A stretch of DNA of 64,000 bases from contig JASJCQ010000015.1 of NCBI GenBank assembly GCA_030065915.1, forward strand, positions 1 to 64,000. Direction: 5' to 3'. This document shows positions 30,577-39,300 of this stretch, piece by piece. Each line of letters starts with the position of its first letter. Positions within the stretch are counted from its first letter, which is position 1. The notes under the pieces were generated by a model. The model searched no databases. It was not told the DNA's origin and was given only the letters and a program-made list of their open reading frames with translations. Origin of the DNA: Woeseiaceae bacterium. GTDB taxonomy: Bacteria; Pseudomonadota; Gammaproteobacteria; Steroidobacterales; Woeseiaceae. A program made the position numbers and the translations under genes.

Positions 30577-31717
30577 ATTGCTCAAAACGCTCGGCCGGCG
30601 TTTCAAAGTCTAACGTTTGTCGGGGTCGTTCGTTAAGTCTTCGTGCAACAGCGTTCAGCCTGTTCTGATGCACGCCCGACAGATCCATCCCTTTCGGGAA
30701 GTACTGCCGTAGCAACCCGTTGATCTGTTCGTTGGAGCCGCGTTGCCAGGGATGCTGAGGATCACAGAAGTACACGTCGATGTCAGTCGCCAGGGAGAAG
30801 CGTTTGTGATCTGCCATCTCCTTGCCTCGATCCCAGGTCAGTGACTTGTACAGCTCTCGTGGCAGCTTGTGAGCGTGTTTGATGAGCGCATTGATGACGG
30901 TCTTGGTGTCTTTGCTGTTGACCCGCACCAGCATGCAGTAGCGACTGTGACGCTCAACCAGGGTGGCGATCTGGCTGTTGTTACTGCCGAACAGCAAGTC
31001 ACCTTCCCAGTGGCCGGGTACTGCGCGGTCCTCAACCTCGGCTGGCCGCTCGCGGATCGACACCGCACCAACTATGCGGCCGTGATCGGGTGTCTTCTGT
31101 GTGTGGTGCCGCGACCGGCGCATGCTGCGACGACGTCTAAGGTGTTGAACCAGCTCCTTCTTCAGGGCGCCACGGGCCTGGATGAACAGCGTCTTGTAGA
31201 TCGTCTCGTGTGACACCCGGCAGCTCTCGTCGTGGGGGTACTCGCGCTTCAACCGGCCCGCTATCTGCCACGGTGACCATTGCTGACGCAGCAACCGAGC
31301 CACAGTCATGGCCAGCGGGCGGTTCAGCGCCAGTTTACAGGGCTTGGGCCGCTTCGCTCGATCCCATGCCGCCTGATCGGCTGTGTGGGCACGATAGCGA
31401 CGGCGTCCGCCGTTGCGGCCAAGCTCACAGCTAACCGTTGATGGCGAGCGCCCCAGGGCCGAGGCAATCGCTCGTAGTGAACGTCCTGCAGAAAGACCTC
31501 GAGAGATCTCTTCACGTTCTGCCAACGTCAATGACAACCGGGATCGCCGTCGTGGTAATGGCCGGATGCCGCCTGTGCGACTCAGTATCCCCTGGACCGA
31601 GGTATGACTGCGTCCAAAGTGCCTGGCTATCGAGTGTAGTGACTCGCCTTTCTGCCAGCGATCCCACATCAACGCTTTGTCTTTCTCGGTGTAATAAATC
31701 CTGGTCGGATAGCCCAT
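30557..31717 (-). CDS. IS30-family transposase
   Basis: A 386-residue DDE transposase. It has an N-terminal helix-turn-helix pair (SIARHFGRSHTSVQGILSR and RAIASALGRSPSTVSCELGRN), then the catalytic core with GHWEGDLLFG, LTWDRGKEMADH and RGSNEQINGLLRQYFPKG. The ATG at 31715-31717 is preferred because AAGGAGG lies eight bases upstream; a GTG three codons earlier is possible. The TGA stop lies inside the left terminal inverted repeat. Confidence 0.95.
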   Translation of the reverse strand: MGYPTRIYYTEKDKALMWDRWQKGESLHSIARHFGRSHTSVQGILSRTGGIRPLPRRRSRLSLTLAEREEISRGLSAGRSLRAIASALGRSPSTVSCELGRNGGRRRYRAHTADQAAWDRAKRPKPCKLALNRPLAMTVARLLRQQWSPWQIAGRLKREYPHDESCRVSHETIYKTLFIQARGALKKELVQHLRRRRSMRRSRHHTQKTPDHGRIVGAVSIRERPAEVEDRAVPGHWEGDLLFGSNNSQIATLVERHSRYCMLVRVNSKDTKTVINALIKHAHKLPRELYKSLTWDRGKEMADHKRFSLATDIDVYFCDPQHPWQRGSNEQINGLLRQYFPKGMDLSGVHQNRLNAVARRLNERPRQTLDFETPAERFEQCVASTG

Positions 31718-31751
31718 CTTCAACACCTCCTTCTCTATACTTAGAGATTAG

Positions 31752-31772
31752 GTGTTGCGCTCACCGATTGAA
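31752..31772. repeat. IS30 terminal inverted repeat, right
   Basis: Inverted partner of 30556-30576. It lies about 35 bases upstream of the transposase start and presumably overlaps its promoter. Confidence 0.8.
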
Positions 31773-31780
31773 TCCGCAGT

Positions 31781-31847
31781 CATTAGCGGACTATCAGAAT
31801 CGATTGCCCGCAAGGCGGGCTCCAACAGGCGCCAATGTACGCTAATG
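31781..31847 (-). repeat. REP-like repeat, right copy, within a larger inverted repeat
   Basis: The REP-like core at 31802-31827 reads, on the minus strand, TGTTGGAGCCCGCCTTGCGG and on to GGCAATC, matching the left copy at 23 of 26 positions. It is framed by a perfect 8-bp inverted repeat, CATTAGCG (31781-31788) and CGCTAATG (31840-31847). It starts a few bases beyond the IS30 right end and lies in the downstream region of ETF-QO. Confidence 0.72.
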
Positions 31848-31912
31848 GTCATGAGCAGACACCCGAGCCCAAGACCACGGATGCGTACCAACCGGTTGCA
31901 AAACACCCGCGA

Positions 31913-33565
31913 TCACATCCCCGAATAATTCGGTCCTCCGCCGCCCTCCGGCACGGTCCAGACGATGTTCTGCGTCGGGTCCTTGATGTCGCAGGTCTTG
32001 CAGTGCACGCAGTTTTGCGCGCTGATTTCGAAACGCTTCCCGCCATCCTCCTCATCGACGACCTCGTAGACGCCTGCCGGGCAGTAGCGCTGCGCCGGCT
32101 CATCGAAGATCGGCAGGTTGTGCGAAATCGGCACCGACGCATCTTTCAGCTTCAGGTGTGACGGCTGGTCTTCTTCGTGGTTCGTGCTGGAGAGAAACAC
32201 CGACGACAGGCGATCGAAGCTGATGACGCCGTCGGGTTTCGGGTATTCGATCGGCTTTGATTCGCTGGCCTTGTCGAGACTCTCGTGGTCCGGCTTCGGG
32301 CTGGTCCACGTGAAAGGCAGCCGTCCCCCGAAAATATTCTGGTCGATAAACACAATGGCGCCGCCAATCAGCGTGCCGAATTTTTTCAACGCCGGGCCGA
32401 AGTTGCGGGTCTTGTGCAACTCCTTGTACACCCACGAGTCGTTGACGCGCTGTCGATGCTTATCCAGCACACCCTGCCCCTCGTCGCCCGCTGCAAGGGC
32501 CTCATGAACGCTCTCGGCCGCCTGCATGCCGGTCTTCATGGCCGTGTGCACGCCCTTGATCTTGGCGCCGTTCAGATATCCCGCGTCACAGCCGACCAGC
32601 AGGCCGCCCGGGAAGACAGGGTCGGGCAACGACTGCAGCCCGCCCTTGTTGACGGCCCTGGCGCCGTAGGCGACGCGAGTGCCGCCCTCCAATGTCTTCA
32701 GGATCGCCGGGTGATGCTTCCAGCGCTGGAATTCCTCGAACGGCGACAGGTGGGGGTTCTTGTAGTTGAGAGCGACGATGAATCCCAAGAACACCTGGTT
32801 GTTGGCGGCGTGGTACAGGAAGCCGCCGCCTTCAGTCTTATTGTCGAGCGGCCATCCCAGCGAGTGCTCGACGAGCCCTTCGTCGTGGTTCTCCGGTTTG
32901 ACCTCCCAGACTTCCTTGATGCCGATGCCGTAGTGCTGCGGGTCGGCGCCCTCGCGCAGGTTGAACGTCTCCATCAGCTGCTCGCCCAGGTTGCCCCTGA
33001 CGCCCTCGGCAAAGATTGTGTACTTGCCGAGCAGCTCGTAGCCCGGTGTGTAAGAGTCTTTCTTCTCACCGTCCTTGCCGATGCCCATGTCGCTGGTCGC
33101 CACACCGGTGACGCGCCCCTCGCTGTCGTAGAGCACTTCGGAAGCCGCGAAGCCCGGGAAGACGTTGACGCCGGCATTCTCGGCCTGCTCGCCCAGCCAC
33201 TGGCACAACCTGCCCAGACTGATGATGTAGTTGCCATGGTTGTGCATCGGGCGCGGGACGAGTGGCCCCGGCACCTTTCTCGACTTGGTCGGGCTGCGCA
33301 TGTGATGAAACTTGTCGCCCTTGACCGGCGTATCGAGCGGAGCACCTCGCTCCTTCCAGTCGGGATACAGCTCCTTGAGCGCCGTCGGCTCGAACACGCA
33401 TCCTGAGAGTATGTGCGCGCCTATCTCCGAGCCCTTCTCGACGACGACCACCGACAGTTCGGCGTTGAGTTGCATCAGCCTGCAGGCGGCAGCAAGACCG
33501 GCCGGTCCGCCACCCACGATAACGACATCAAACTCCATCGATTCGCGTGCCGTTTCCTCACTCAT
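31913..33565 (-). CDS. Electron-transfer flavoprotein:ubiquinone oxidoreductase
   Basis: A 550-residue inner-membrane-associated flavoprotein that passes electrons from reduced ETF (fed by acyl-CoA dehydrogenases) to ubiquinone. An N-terminal FAD motif VIVGGGPAGLAAA (about residues 15-27), the ubiquinone-binding/membrane region, and a C-terminal [4Fe-4S] domain with CPAGVYEV and NCVHCKTCDIKDP are present. Length matches the family. ETF subunits themselves are not in the window. Divergent from zapE. It serves the two acyl-CoA dehydrogenases at 52.8-55.2 kb. Confidence 0.96.
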   Translation of the reverse strand: MSEETARESMEFDVVIVGGGPAGLAAACRLMQLNAELSVVVVEKGSEIGAHILSGCVFEPTALKELYPDWKERGAPLDTPVKGDKFHHMRSPTKSRKVPGPLVPRPMHNHGNYIISLGRLCQWLGEQAENAGVNVFPGFAASEVLYDSEGRVTGVATSDMGIGKDGEKKDSYTPGYELLGKYTIFAEGVRGNLGEQLMETFNLREGADPQHYGIGIKEVWEVKPENHDEGLVEHSLGWPLDNKTEGGGFLYHAANNQVFLGFIVALNYKNPHLSPFEEFQRWKHHPAILKTLEGGTRVAYGARAVNKGGLQSLPDPVFPGGLLVGCDAGYLNGAKIKGVHTAMKTGMQAAESVHEALAAGDEGQGVLDKHRQRVNDSWVYKELHKTRNFGPALKKFGTLIGGAIVFIDQNIFGGRLPFTWTSPKPDHESLDKASESKPIEYPKPDGVISFDRLSSVFLSSTNHEEDQPSHLKLKDASVPISHNLPIFDEPAQRYCPAGVYEVVDEEDGGKRFEISAQNCVHCKTCDIKDPTQNIVWTVPEGGGGPNYSGM

Positions 33566-33671
33566 TGCGCTTTCCTTTTTGCCCGTTTATCGCCGACGTG
33601 TAGCGGCTTCTTTTGTAGCAGGTTACTCTTCCCCGCAGCCCGGGGGAACTGCAATACAGATTTGATGGTAA

Positions 33672-34763
33672 ATGAATATTAAAGAGGCCTACGAGGAGAA
33701 TCTCCGTAGCCACGGCCACGTTCACGACCCCGCGCAGCAGCGGGTCGTCGACATGCTCTACGACCTCCAGCATCAACTCGTCGACGGCCCGCCCGCGAAG
33801 CGAAGCCTGGTCGACCGACTGCTCGGGAGGCCGGCTCGCTATCCCGGTGTTCGCGGGATCTATTTGTGGGGAGGCGTCGGTCGCGGCAAGACGCTGCTGA
33901 TGGACCTGTTCTTCCAGACGCTCGAGCTAAAGGCGAAGCGACGCAATCATTTTCATCGCATCATGCAGGAAGTTCACGAGCGGCTCGGTCTTCTCGGCGA
34001 CATCGAGGATCCGCTGGACCAGGTCGCCGAAAACATTGCCGACGAGACTCGGGTGCTGTGCTTCGACGAGTTCTTTGTCAGCGACATCGGTGACGCGATG
34101 ATTCTTGGGCGTCTGCTTGAACGCCTGTTCGATCGGGGCGTTACGCTCGTCGCGACCTCGAACAGCCCGCCGGCCGAACTCTATCGCGACGGCCTGCAGC
34201 GGCAGCGCTTCCTGCCGGCCATCGCGGCACTCGAAGCGAATACCCAAGTCCACCACCTGGGCGGCGACACGGACTATCGCCTGCGTTTGCTGGAGCAAGC
34301 CGGCACGTACCTGATTTCAGACGATCCGGACACACCATCGAAGATTGAGCATTTCTTTTCGGAAGCGGCCTCGAGCGCTCCGGAACTCAACCGTGTCCTT
34401 GAGGTGCACGGCAGGGAATTGATTGCTCGTCAGTGCGGCAAGAGTGTCGTCTGGTTTGATTTCGACGAGATCTGCGACGGCCCGAGAAGCCAGGCCGACT
34501 ACATCACGATTGCACGTTGGTACCAGGCCGTGATCGTCACCAGTGTACCGCAGCTGACCGCGGAGCTGGAAAACCAGGCCCGGCGTTTCATCGCACTGGT
34601 CGACGAGTTTTACGACCGACGGGTGAAGCTCATCATTGCAGCGGCTGTCGATCTGGAGACGCTGTATGCCGGTAGACGGCTTCGCTTCGAATTCGAGCGA
34701 ACGACGAGCCGACTGATCGAGATGCAGTCCAGCGAGTACCTGCACCAACCGCATCTTTCGTAG
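33672..34763 (+). CDS. zapE: Cell-division AAA ATPase ZapE (AFG1-like)
   Basis: A 363-residue P-loop ATPase associated with the Z-ring and with membrane protein quality control. Walker A is GGVGRGKT (LWGGVGRGKTLLMDLFF), Walker B is VLCFDEFFVSDIGDAM, and the AFG1 signature ATSNSPPAELYRDGLQRQRF follows. Single gene, divergent from ETF-QO, with a MarR gene downstream after 74 bases. Confidence 0.95.
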   Translation: MNIKEAYEENLRSHGHVHDPAQQRVVDMLYDLQHQLVDGPPAKRSLVDRLLGRPARYPGVRGIYLWGGVGRGKTLLMDLFFQTLELKAKRRNHFHRIMQEVHERLGLLGDIEDPLDQVAENIADETRVLCFDEFFVSDIGDAMILGRLLERLFDRGVTLVATSNSPPAELYRDGLQRQRFLPAIAALEANTQVHHLGGDTDYRLRLLEQAGTYLISDDPDTPSKIEHFFSEAASSAPELNRVLEVHGRELIARQCGKSVVWFDFDEICDGPRSQADYITIARWYQAVIVTSVPQLTAELENQARRFIALVDEFYDRRVKLIIAAAVDLETLYAGRRLRFEFERTTSRLIEMQSSEYLHQPHLS

Positions 34764-34837
34764 AATCCCCGTATTTCCAGTTGATGCAGGGCTGTCGAGC
34801 CGCTACCTTTGAGTGAGCAGCGAAGAGACCGCAACGA

Positions 34838-35287
34838 ATGACCGACGAACTGATCCTCGAAGACTTCCTCCCGTATCGTCTCGCCGTGGTGTCGCACACG
34901 GTAAGCACCAACATTGCGCGCGTCTATGACAAGCGCTTTGGCCTGACGATCCCGGAGTGGCGCGTGATCGCCATCCTCGGTCGGTTTCCCGGGCTCTCCG
35001 CTGTCGAGGTCGCCGAGCGCACGATGATGGACAAGGTGGCGGTCAGCCGCGCGGTCACGAAGCTGATCAAGAACGGCCGTCTGGACCGCGAGTTTGCCGA
35101 TGCCGACCGCCGGCGCTCGATACTGAACCTCTCCGAGGAAGGCAAACGCGTGCATGATGAGGTCGCGCCGCTCGCCCTGAGATTCGAGCGAGACTTGCTG
35201 CACGGCCTCAGTGAAGACGACGTCGAACGATTCAATATCGTTATGGAGCGTCTGCTGGCGAGAGCGAGACTGCTGGGCAACCCCTAG
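34838..35287 (+). CDS. MarR-family transcriptional regulator
   Basis: A 149-residue winged-helix regulator: IPEWRVIAILGRFPGLSAVEVAERTMMDKVAVSRAVTKL is the DNA-binding helix-turn-helix core, followed by the wing DADRRRSILNLSEEGKRV. Ligand and targets cannot be read from the sequence. It is convergent with kynA and downstream of zapE; a role in aromatic or amino-acid catabolism would be a guess. Confidence 0.9.
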   Translation: MTDELILEDFLPYRLAVVSHTVSTNIARVYDKRFGLTIPEWRVIAILGRFPGLSAVEVAERTMMDKVAVSRAVTKLIKNGRLDREFADADRRRSILNLSEEGKRVHDEVAPLALRFERDLLHGLSEDDVERFNIVMERLLARARLLGNP

Positions 35288-35381
35288 CCTGCCTGTCCGC
35301 CAATTCTCCGGCCCTGGGGTGTCGGCTCTTGCTACACCCTCCCAGTTCGTACCCTGATCGCGTCGAATTCCCGCGCGTCGT

Positions 35382-36221
35382 CTAGGCCATTTCGGTTCGT
35401 ACCTTGATCAACTCGGGGTAGAAATCCCAGTCAATCGCCTTTTTCAGAAACTCGACGCCGGACGATCCGCCGGTTCCGGCTTTGTGCCCGATGATGCGCT
35501 CGACCGTTTTCAGATGGTGGAAGCGCCAGAACTGGAAGTTGTTGTTGATATCCATGAACGCTTCGCAGATCTCGTAGTAGACCCAGTGCTTCGACGTATC
35601 CTCGTAAATGTCGGCGAGTGCCGCAACGACGTCCGGATCCTCGTCGCGCATCTCGCTGAAGTCGCGATCGACGACGCTGTCCGGAATCGGCAGCCCCGCC
35701 CGCTTAAGGTGAATCAGAAACGCGTCGTACAGGCTCGGTGAATTGAGCGCGTCGACGAGCTGGCGATGCCAGTCCGGCAGATGCTCGTAGACTTTTAGCG
35801 ACGAGCGATGCTTGCTACCCAGCATAAACTCGAGCAGGCGATATTGGGCGGACTGGAAGCCTGAAGCGTTGCCGAATACGTGCCGGAATTCCGAGTACTC
35901 CGCCGGCGTCAGCGTGTCGAGAACTCCCCACATCGCGTACATCTGGCTCTGGATATGCCGCATACGGGACAGCGTCTTAACTGCCGGTGCGAGCTCGTCC
36001 CGGTTGAACAGCTCGATCGCCCTCCTCGTCTCGTGAATGATCAGCTTTATCCACAACTCGGCGACCTGGTGCTGAATGATGAACAGCATCTCGTCGTGAT
36101 GTGGCGGGTCCGATAGCGGATGCTGTGCATTGAGCAACTGGTCGAGCTGAAGGTAGCCGCCATAGTCATCGTCACGCGATAGCTTCGTGTGAATCCCGTC
36201 TTCTAGCTCTCGGTTTTTCAT
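35382..36221 (-). CDS. kynA: Tryptophan 2,3-dioxygenase
   Basis: A 279-residue haem dioxygenase that opens the tryptophan indole ring to N-formylkynurenine. Family motifs: YGGYLQLDQLL, HHDEMLFIIQHQVAELW (substrate-binding His), GFQSAQYRLLEF and NFQFWRFHHLKTVERIIGHKAGTGGSSG (haem His region). The ATG at 36219-36221 (MKNRELEDG) fits family length; an upstream start adds 19 unlike residues. No other kynurenine gene is in the window. Divergent from the glutamate dehydrogenase. Confidence 0.95.
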   Translation of the reverse strand: MKNRELEDGIHTKLSRDDDYGGYLQLDQLLNAQHPLSDPPHHDEMLFIIQHQVAELWIKLIIHETRRAIELFNRDELAPAVKTLSRMRHIQSQMYAMWGVLDTLTPAEYSEFRHVFGNASGFQSAQYRLLEFMLGSKHRSSLKVYEHLPDWHRQLVDALNSPSLYDAFLIHLKRAGLPIPDSVVDRDFSEMRDEDPDVVAALADIYEDTSKHWVYYEICEAFMDINNNFQFWRFHHLKTVERIIGHKAGTGGSSGVEFLKKAIDWDFYPELIKVRTEMA

Positions 36222-36276
36222 TTGGTCGTCTTCGATTCCAGTGCCTCCAATTGTAGGCACAGTCAGCTGTCCGTGC

Positions 36277-36295
36277 ACAGGTCATGCGCACCTGT
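36277..36295. promoter_or_regulatory. Operator-like inverted repeat between kynA and gdh
   Basis: ACAGGT-N7-ACCTGT is a perfect 6-bp inverted repeat whose half-sites are about 1.2 helical turns apart, placed between two divergent amino-acid catabolism genes. Regulator unknown. Confidence 0.4.
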
Positions 36296-36312
36296 CTACC
36301 GGCGCCACGAGG

Positions 36313-36342
36313 TCGACAGTGCATATAACGCGTGCGTAAAAT
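36313..36342 (+). promoter_or_regulatory. Candidate sigma-70 promoter of the glutamate dehydrogenase gene
   Basis: TCGACA at 36313-36318 and TAAAAT at 36337-36342, with an 18-base spacer, resemble a -35/-10 pair. Transcription would start near 36349, which favours the GTG start at 36388 over the ATG at 36355. Confidence 0.45.
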
Positions 36343-36387
36343 AGGCGCGCCGTAATGGGATCAGATTGCTCTGATCGGGGGTACAAA

Positions 36388-39300
36388 GTGGCACAAAAAG
36401 AATATCGTCGTGAAAGCGACGTCAAGGTCCAGATTCTGGATTCGATAGTTGCCTCCAAAATTGGTTCACCGCTCCTCTCGACGCGCCCGCAGAAGCAGTC
36501 ATTTCTTCAGCAATACTACGCTCATGTGCCCTACGACGACCTCGCTCAGCGCCAGCCGGACGCGCTGGCCCGGATAGCCATCTCGCACCTCGAATTCGGC
36601 AAGAAGCGTCGACCCGGCGAGGCGTTGGTACGGGCCTTCAATCCGGAGATGAAAAAGCACGGCTACCTCGCTGCGCGCACCTATGTCGAAATGATAAACG
36701 ATGACAGTCCGTTCCTCGTCGACTCGGTGCAGGCAGCCATCAATCGCTTCGAACTGACGGTGCAGATGACCGTTCATCCGGTCATCCGCGTTACACGCAC
36801 GAAGGCTGGCGTGATATCGAAGATCCACGCCCCGGACAGTGACGAAGGCACGGCCGAGTCCTACGTCCGTTTCGCCGTCGACAAGGAAACCGACCCGGAA
36901 CAGCTGAAGGCGCTGATCGCCGAGATTCACAACGTGCTCGGCGACGTGCAGGTCGCCGTACGGGACTGGCAGGCGATGCAGCAAACGATGCTCGATACGC
37001 GAGAGCTGCTGGAAAACGGACCCAAGGGGGTAGAGGCGAACTTGAGGAAGGAGAGCGCCGAGCTGCTCGAATGGATGGCCGACGACCACTTCCTGTTCCT
37101 CGGCTATCGCGAGTACAAGATCAACTACCGCGGTGATAGAGCGTTCATCAAGCCGATCATGGAATCCGGACTCGGCCTTTTCGCCAAGCCTACGGCTAGC
37201 GATGGCTCCGTCGAACTCACCAACGACATGCGGCGGCTCGCCAGAACGAAAGACTGGCTCATAATCACGAAGGCCAATTCGAAGTCGCTCATTCACCGGA
37301 ACACCTACCTCGACTATGTCGGCGTCAAGCTCTACGACAGAAAAGGCCGGGCGACGGGCGAGAGGCGTTTCATCGGCCTGTTTACGTCTACGGCTTACAG
37401 TGAGAGCCCGCAAGACATCCCGCTGCTGCGGCACAAAATCCAGAAGATCATAGAGCGTACACACGTCGAGCCGCGAGGTCATCGCGGCAAAGCACTAATG
37501 CATATCATCAGCACGTTCCCGCGCGATGAACTGTTCCAGGGAAGCGTGCCCGACCTCGCTCGCACCGTGCTGGGCATTCTCAATCTGCAGGATCGCCAGC
37601 GCGTGCGTTTCTTCCTGCGACGCGACATGTTTCGACGCTTCTATTCCTGCCTCGTCTATGTGCCTCGCGAGAAATACGTTTCCGGTATCAGGGAGAAGCT
37701 CGAAGCGCTGCTCATTGACTCGTTCGAAGGCGAGTCCGCCGAATCCAGCGTCGAACTCGTCGATTCACCGCTGGCGCGCATTCACATCGTCGTCCACGTC
37801 GACACCGGGAAGCGGCCGCGCATCAGCATCCAGCAGATCGAGAAACGCATCGGCGACATCATTATCAGCTGGACGGACCGCCTGCGGGAGAAGCTCTACC
37901 GCAGCTATGGCCAACGTGACGGCCATACGCTGTTCCGCAAGTACGGCAAGATTTTCCCGGCTGGCTACCAGGAAGAAACCAGTCCGCAAGATGCGTGCAG
38001 CGATATCAATCATATCGATGCTATGCGCGAGGAAGGCCGATGCCGGCACGTGGAGCTGTTCAGGCCGGCGAGATCCGAGCCCAGCCACATGCACTTCATG
38101 GTCTTCAGCCACGGCGAGCCGATGGTACTGTCGGAAGCGCTGCCGATTCTCGAGGATATGGGTGTAGACGTTTATACGGAACGGCCGTATGAGCTGCGCA
38201 TGTCTGACGATGAGCGCTTCTGGATCCAGGACTTTCACCTGCGTCACACGCGGGGGGCCGACATCGATGTGCAGGCCATTTCGACGCTGTTCGAAGACTG
38301 TTTCATGCAGGTGCTCTCCGGTAACGCGGAGAACGACGGCTTCAATCGTCTGATATTGAGTGCGGGCCTCGATTGGCGGCAGGTATCGTTGATTCGCTGC
38401 TATGCCAAGTACCTGCAGCAGTTGACGTTGCCGTTCTCGCAGGACTACCTCGAAGACGTGCTGGTCGAACGCGCCGACTTCGTCAAGCTGCTGCTGAAAC
38501 AATTCCAGGTCCAGTTTGACCCGGCACTGAATGCGGCCAAGCGCGACGACAAGCTAAAGGCTGCCAAACAGGCCGTTGCGCGTGAGGTCGACAAGGCAAA
38601 AAACGTCGACGAAGACCGCATCCTGAATGCGTTCGCCGGAACGGTGAATTCGACGCTCAGGACCAACTTCTACCTCGACAGCCGGGACGAGAACGGCAAG
38701 CCCTATATCTCGATCAAGCTCGAAACCCGCAAGATCAGGGAGGCCCCGCTACCGCGACCGAAATTCGAGATCTTCGTCTATTCGACGGAGGTCGAGGGCG
38801 TGCACCTGCGTGGCGGCGACGTCGCCCGCGGCGGACTGCGATGGTCGGACCGGCGTGAGGACTTCCGCACCGAAGTGCTCGGACTGATGAAGGCACAGGT
38901 CGTCAAGAACACCGTCATCGTGCCCACCGGCGCCAAGGGCGGCTTCTTTTGCAAACGCCCGCCGGCAGGCGATCGCGCGGCGGTCATGACGGCAGGCATC
39001 GTCTGTTACCGCACGTTTATCAGCGGCTTGCTCGACATCACCGACAACGTCGTGGACGGCAAGGTGAAGGCACCAAAGGGCGTCGTTCGGCGAGACGACG
39101 AAGACCCTTACCTCGTCGTCGCAGCGGATAAGGGAACTGCGACATTCTCCGATATCGCGAACGGAATTTCCCAGTCCTACGGCTTCTGGCTGGACGACGC
39201 TTTCGCGTCGGGCGGTTCGGCCGGCTACGACCACAAGAAGATGGGTATCACAGCGCGCGGAGCGTGGGTCGCGGTGCAAAGACACTTCCGCGAGCAGGGA

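Larger units (their letters stand above)
30551..31777 (-). mobile_element. IS30-family insertion sequence
   Basis: About 1.2 kb containing one intact transposase gene. Terminal inverted repeats are visible: TTCAACCGGTCGACGCAACAC at 30556-30576, and its partner TTCAATCGGTGAGCGCAACAC read on the minus strand at 31772-31752, 17 of 21 identical, with weaker pairing a few bases further out. The exact ends and the 2-3 bp target duplication cannot be fixed by eye. Both ends and the gene look intact, so the copy may be active. Confidence 0.85.

Noticed and set aside
32285..33406. A 373-codon plus-strand open frame
   Set aside because: Antisense to ETF-QO; composition is that of a complementary-strand shadow.
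35312..35341. Hairpin-like GGGTGT...ACACCC between marR and kynA
   Set aside because: The 6-bp stem has a long loop and no T-run, so a terminator call is not supported.
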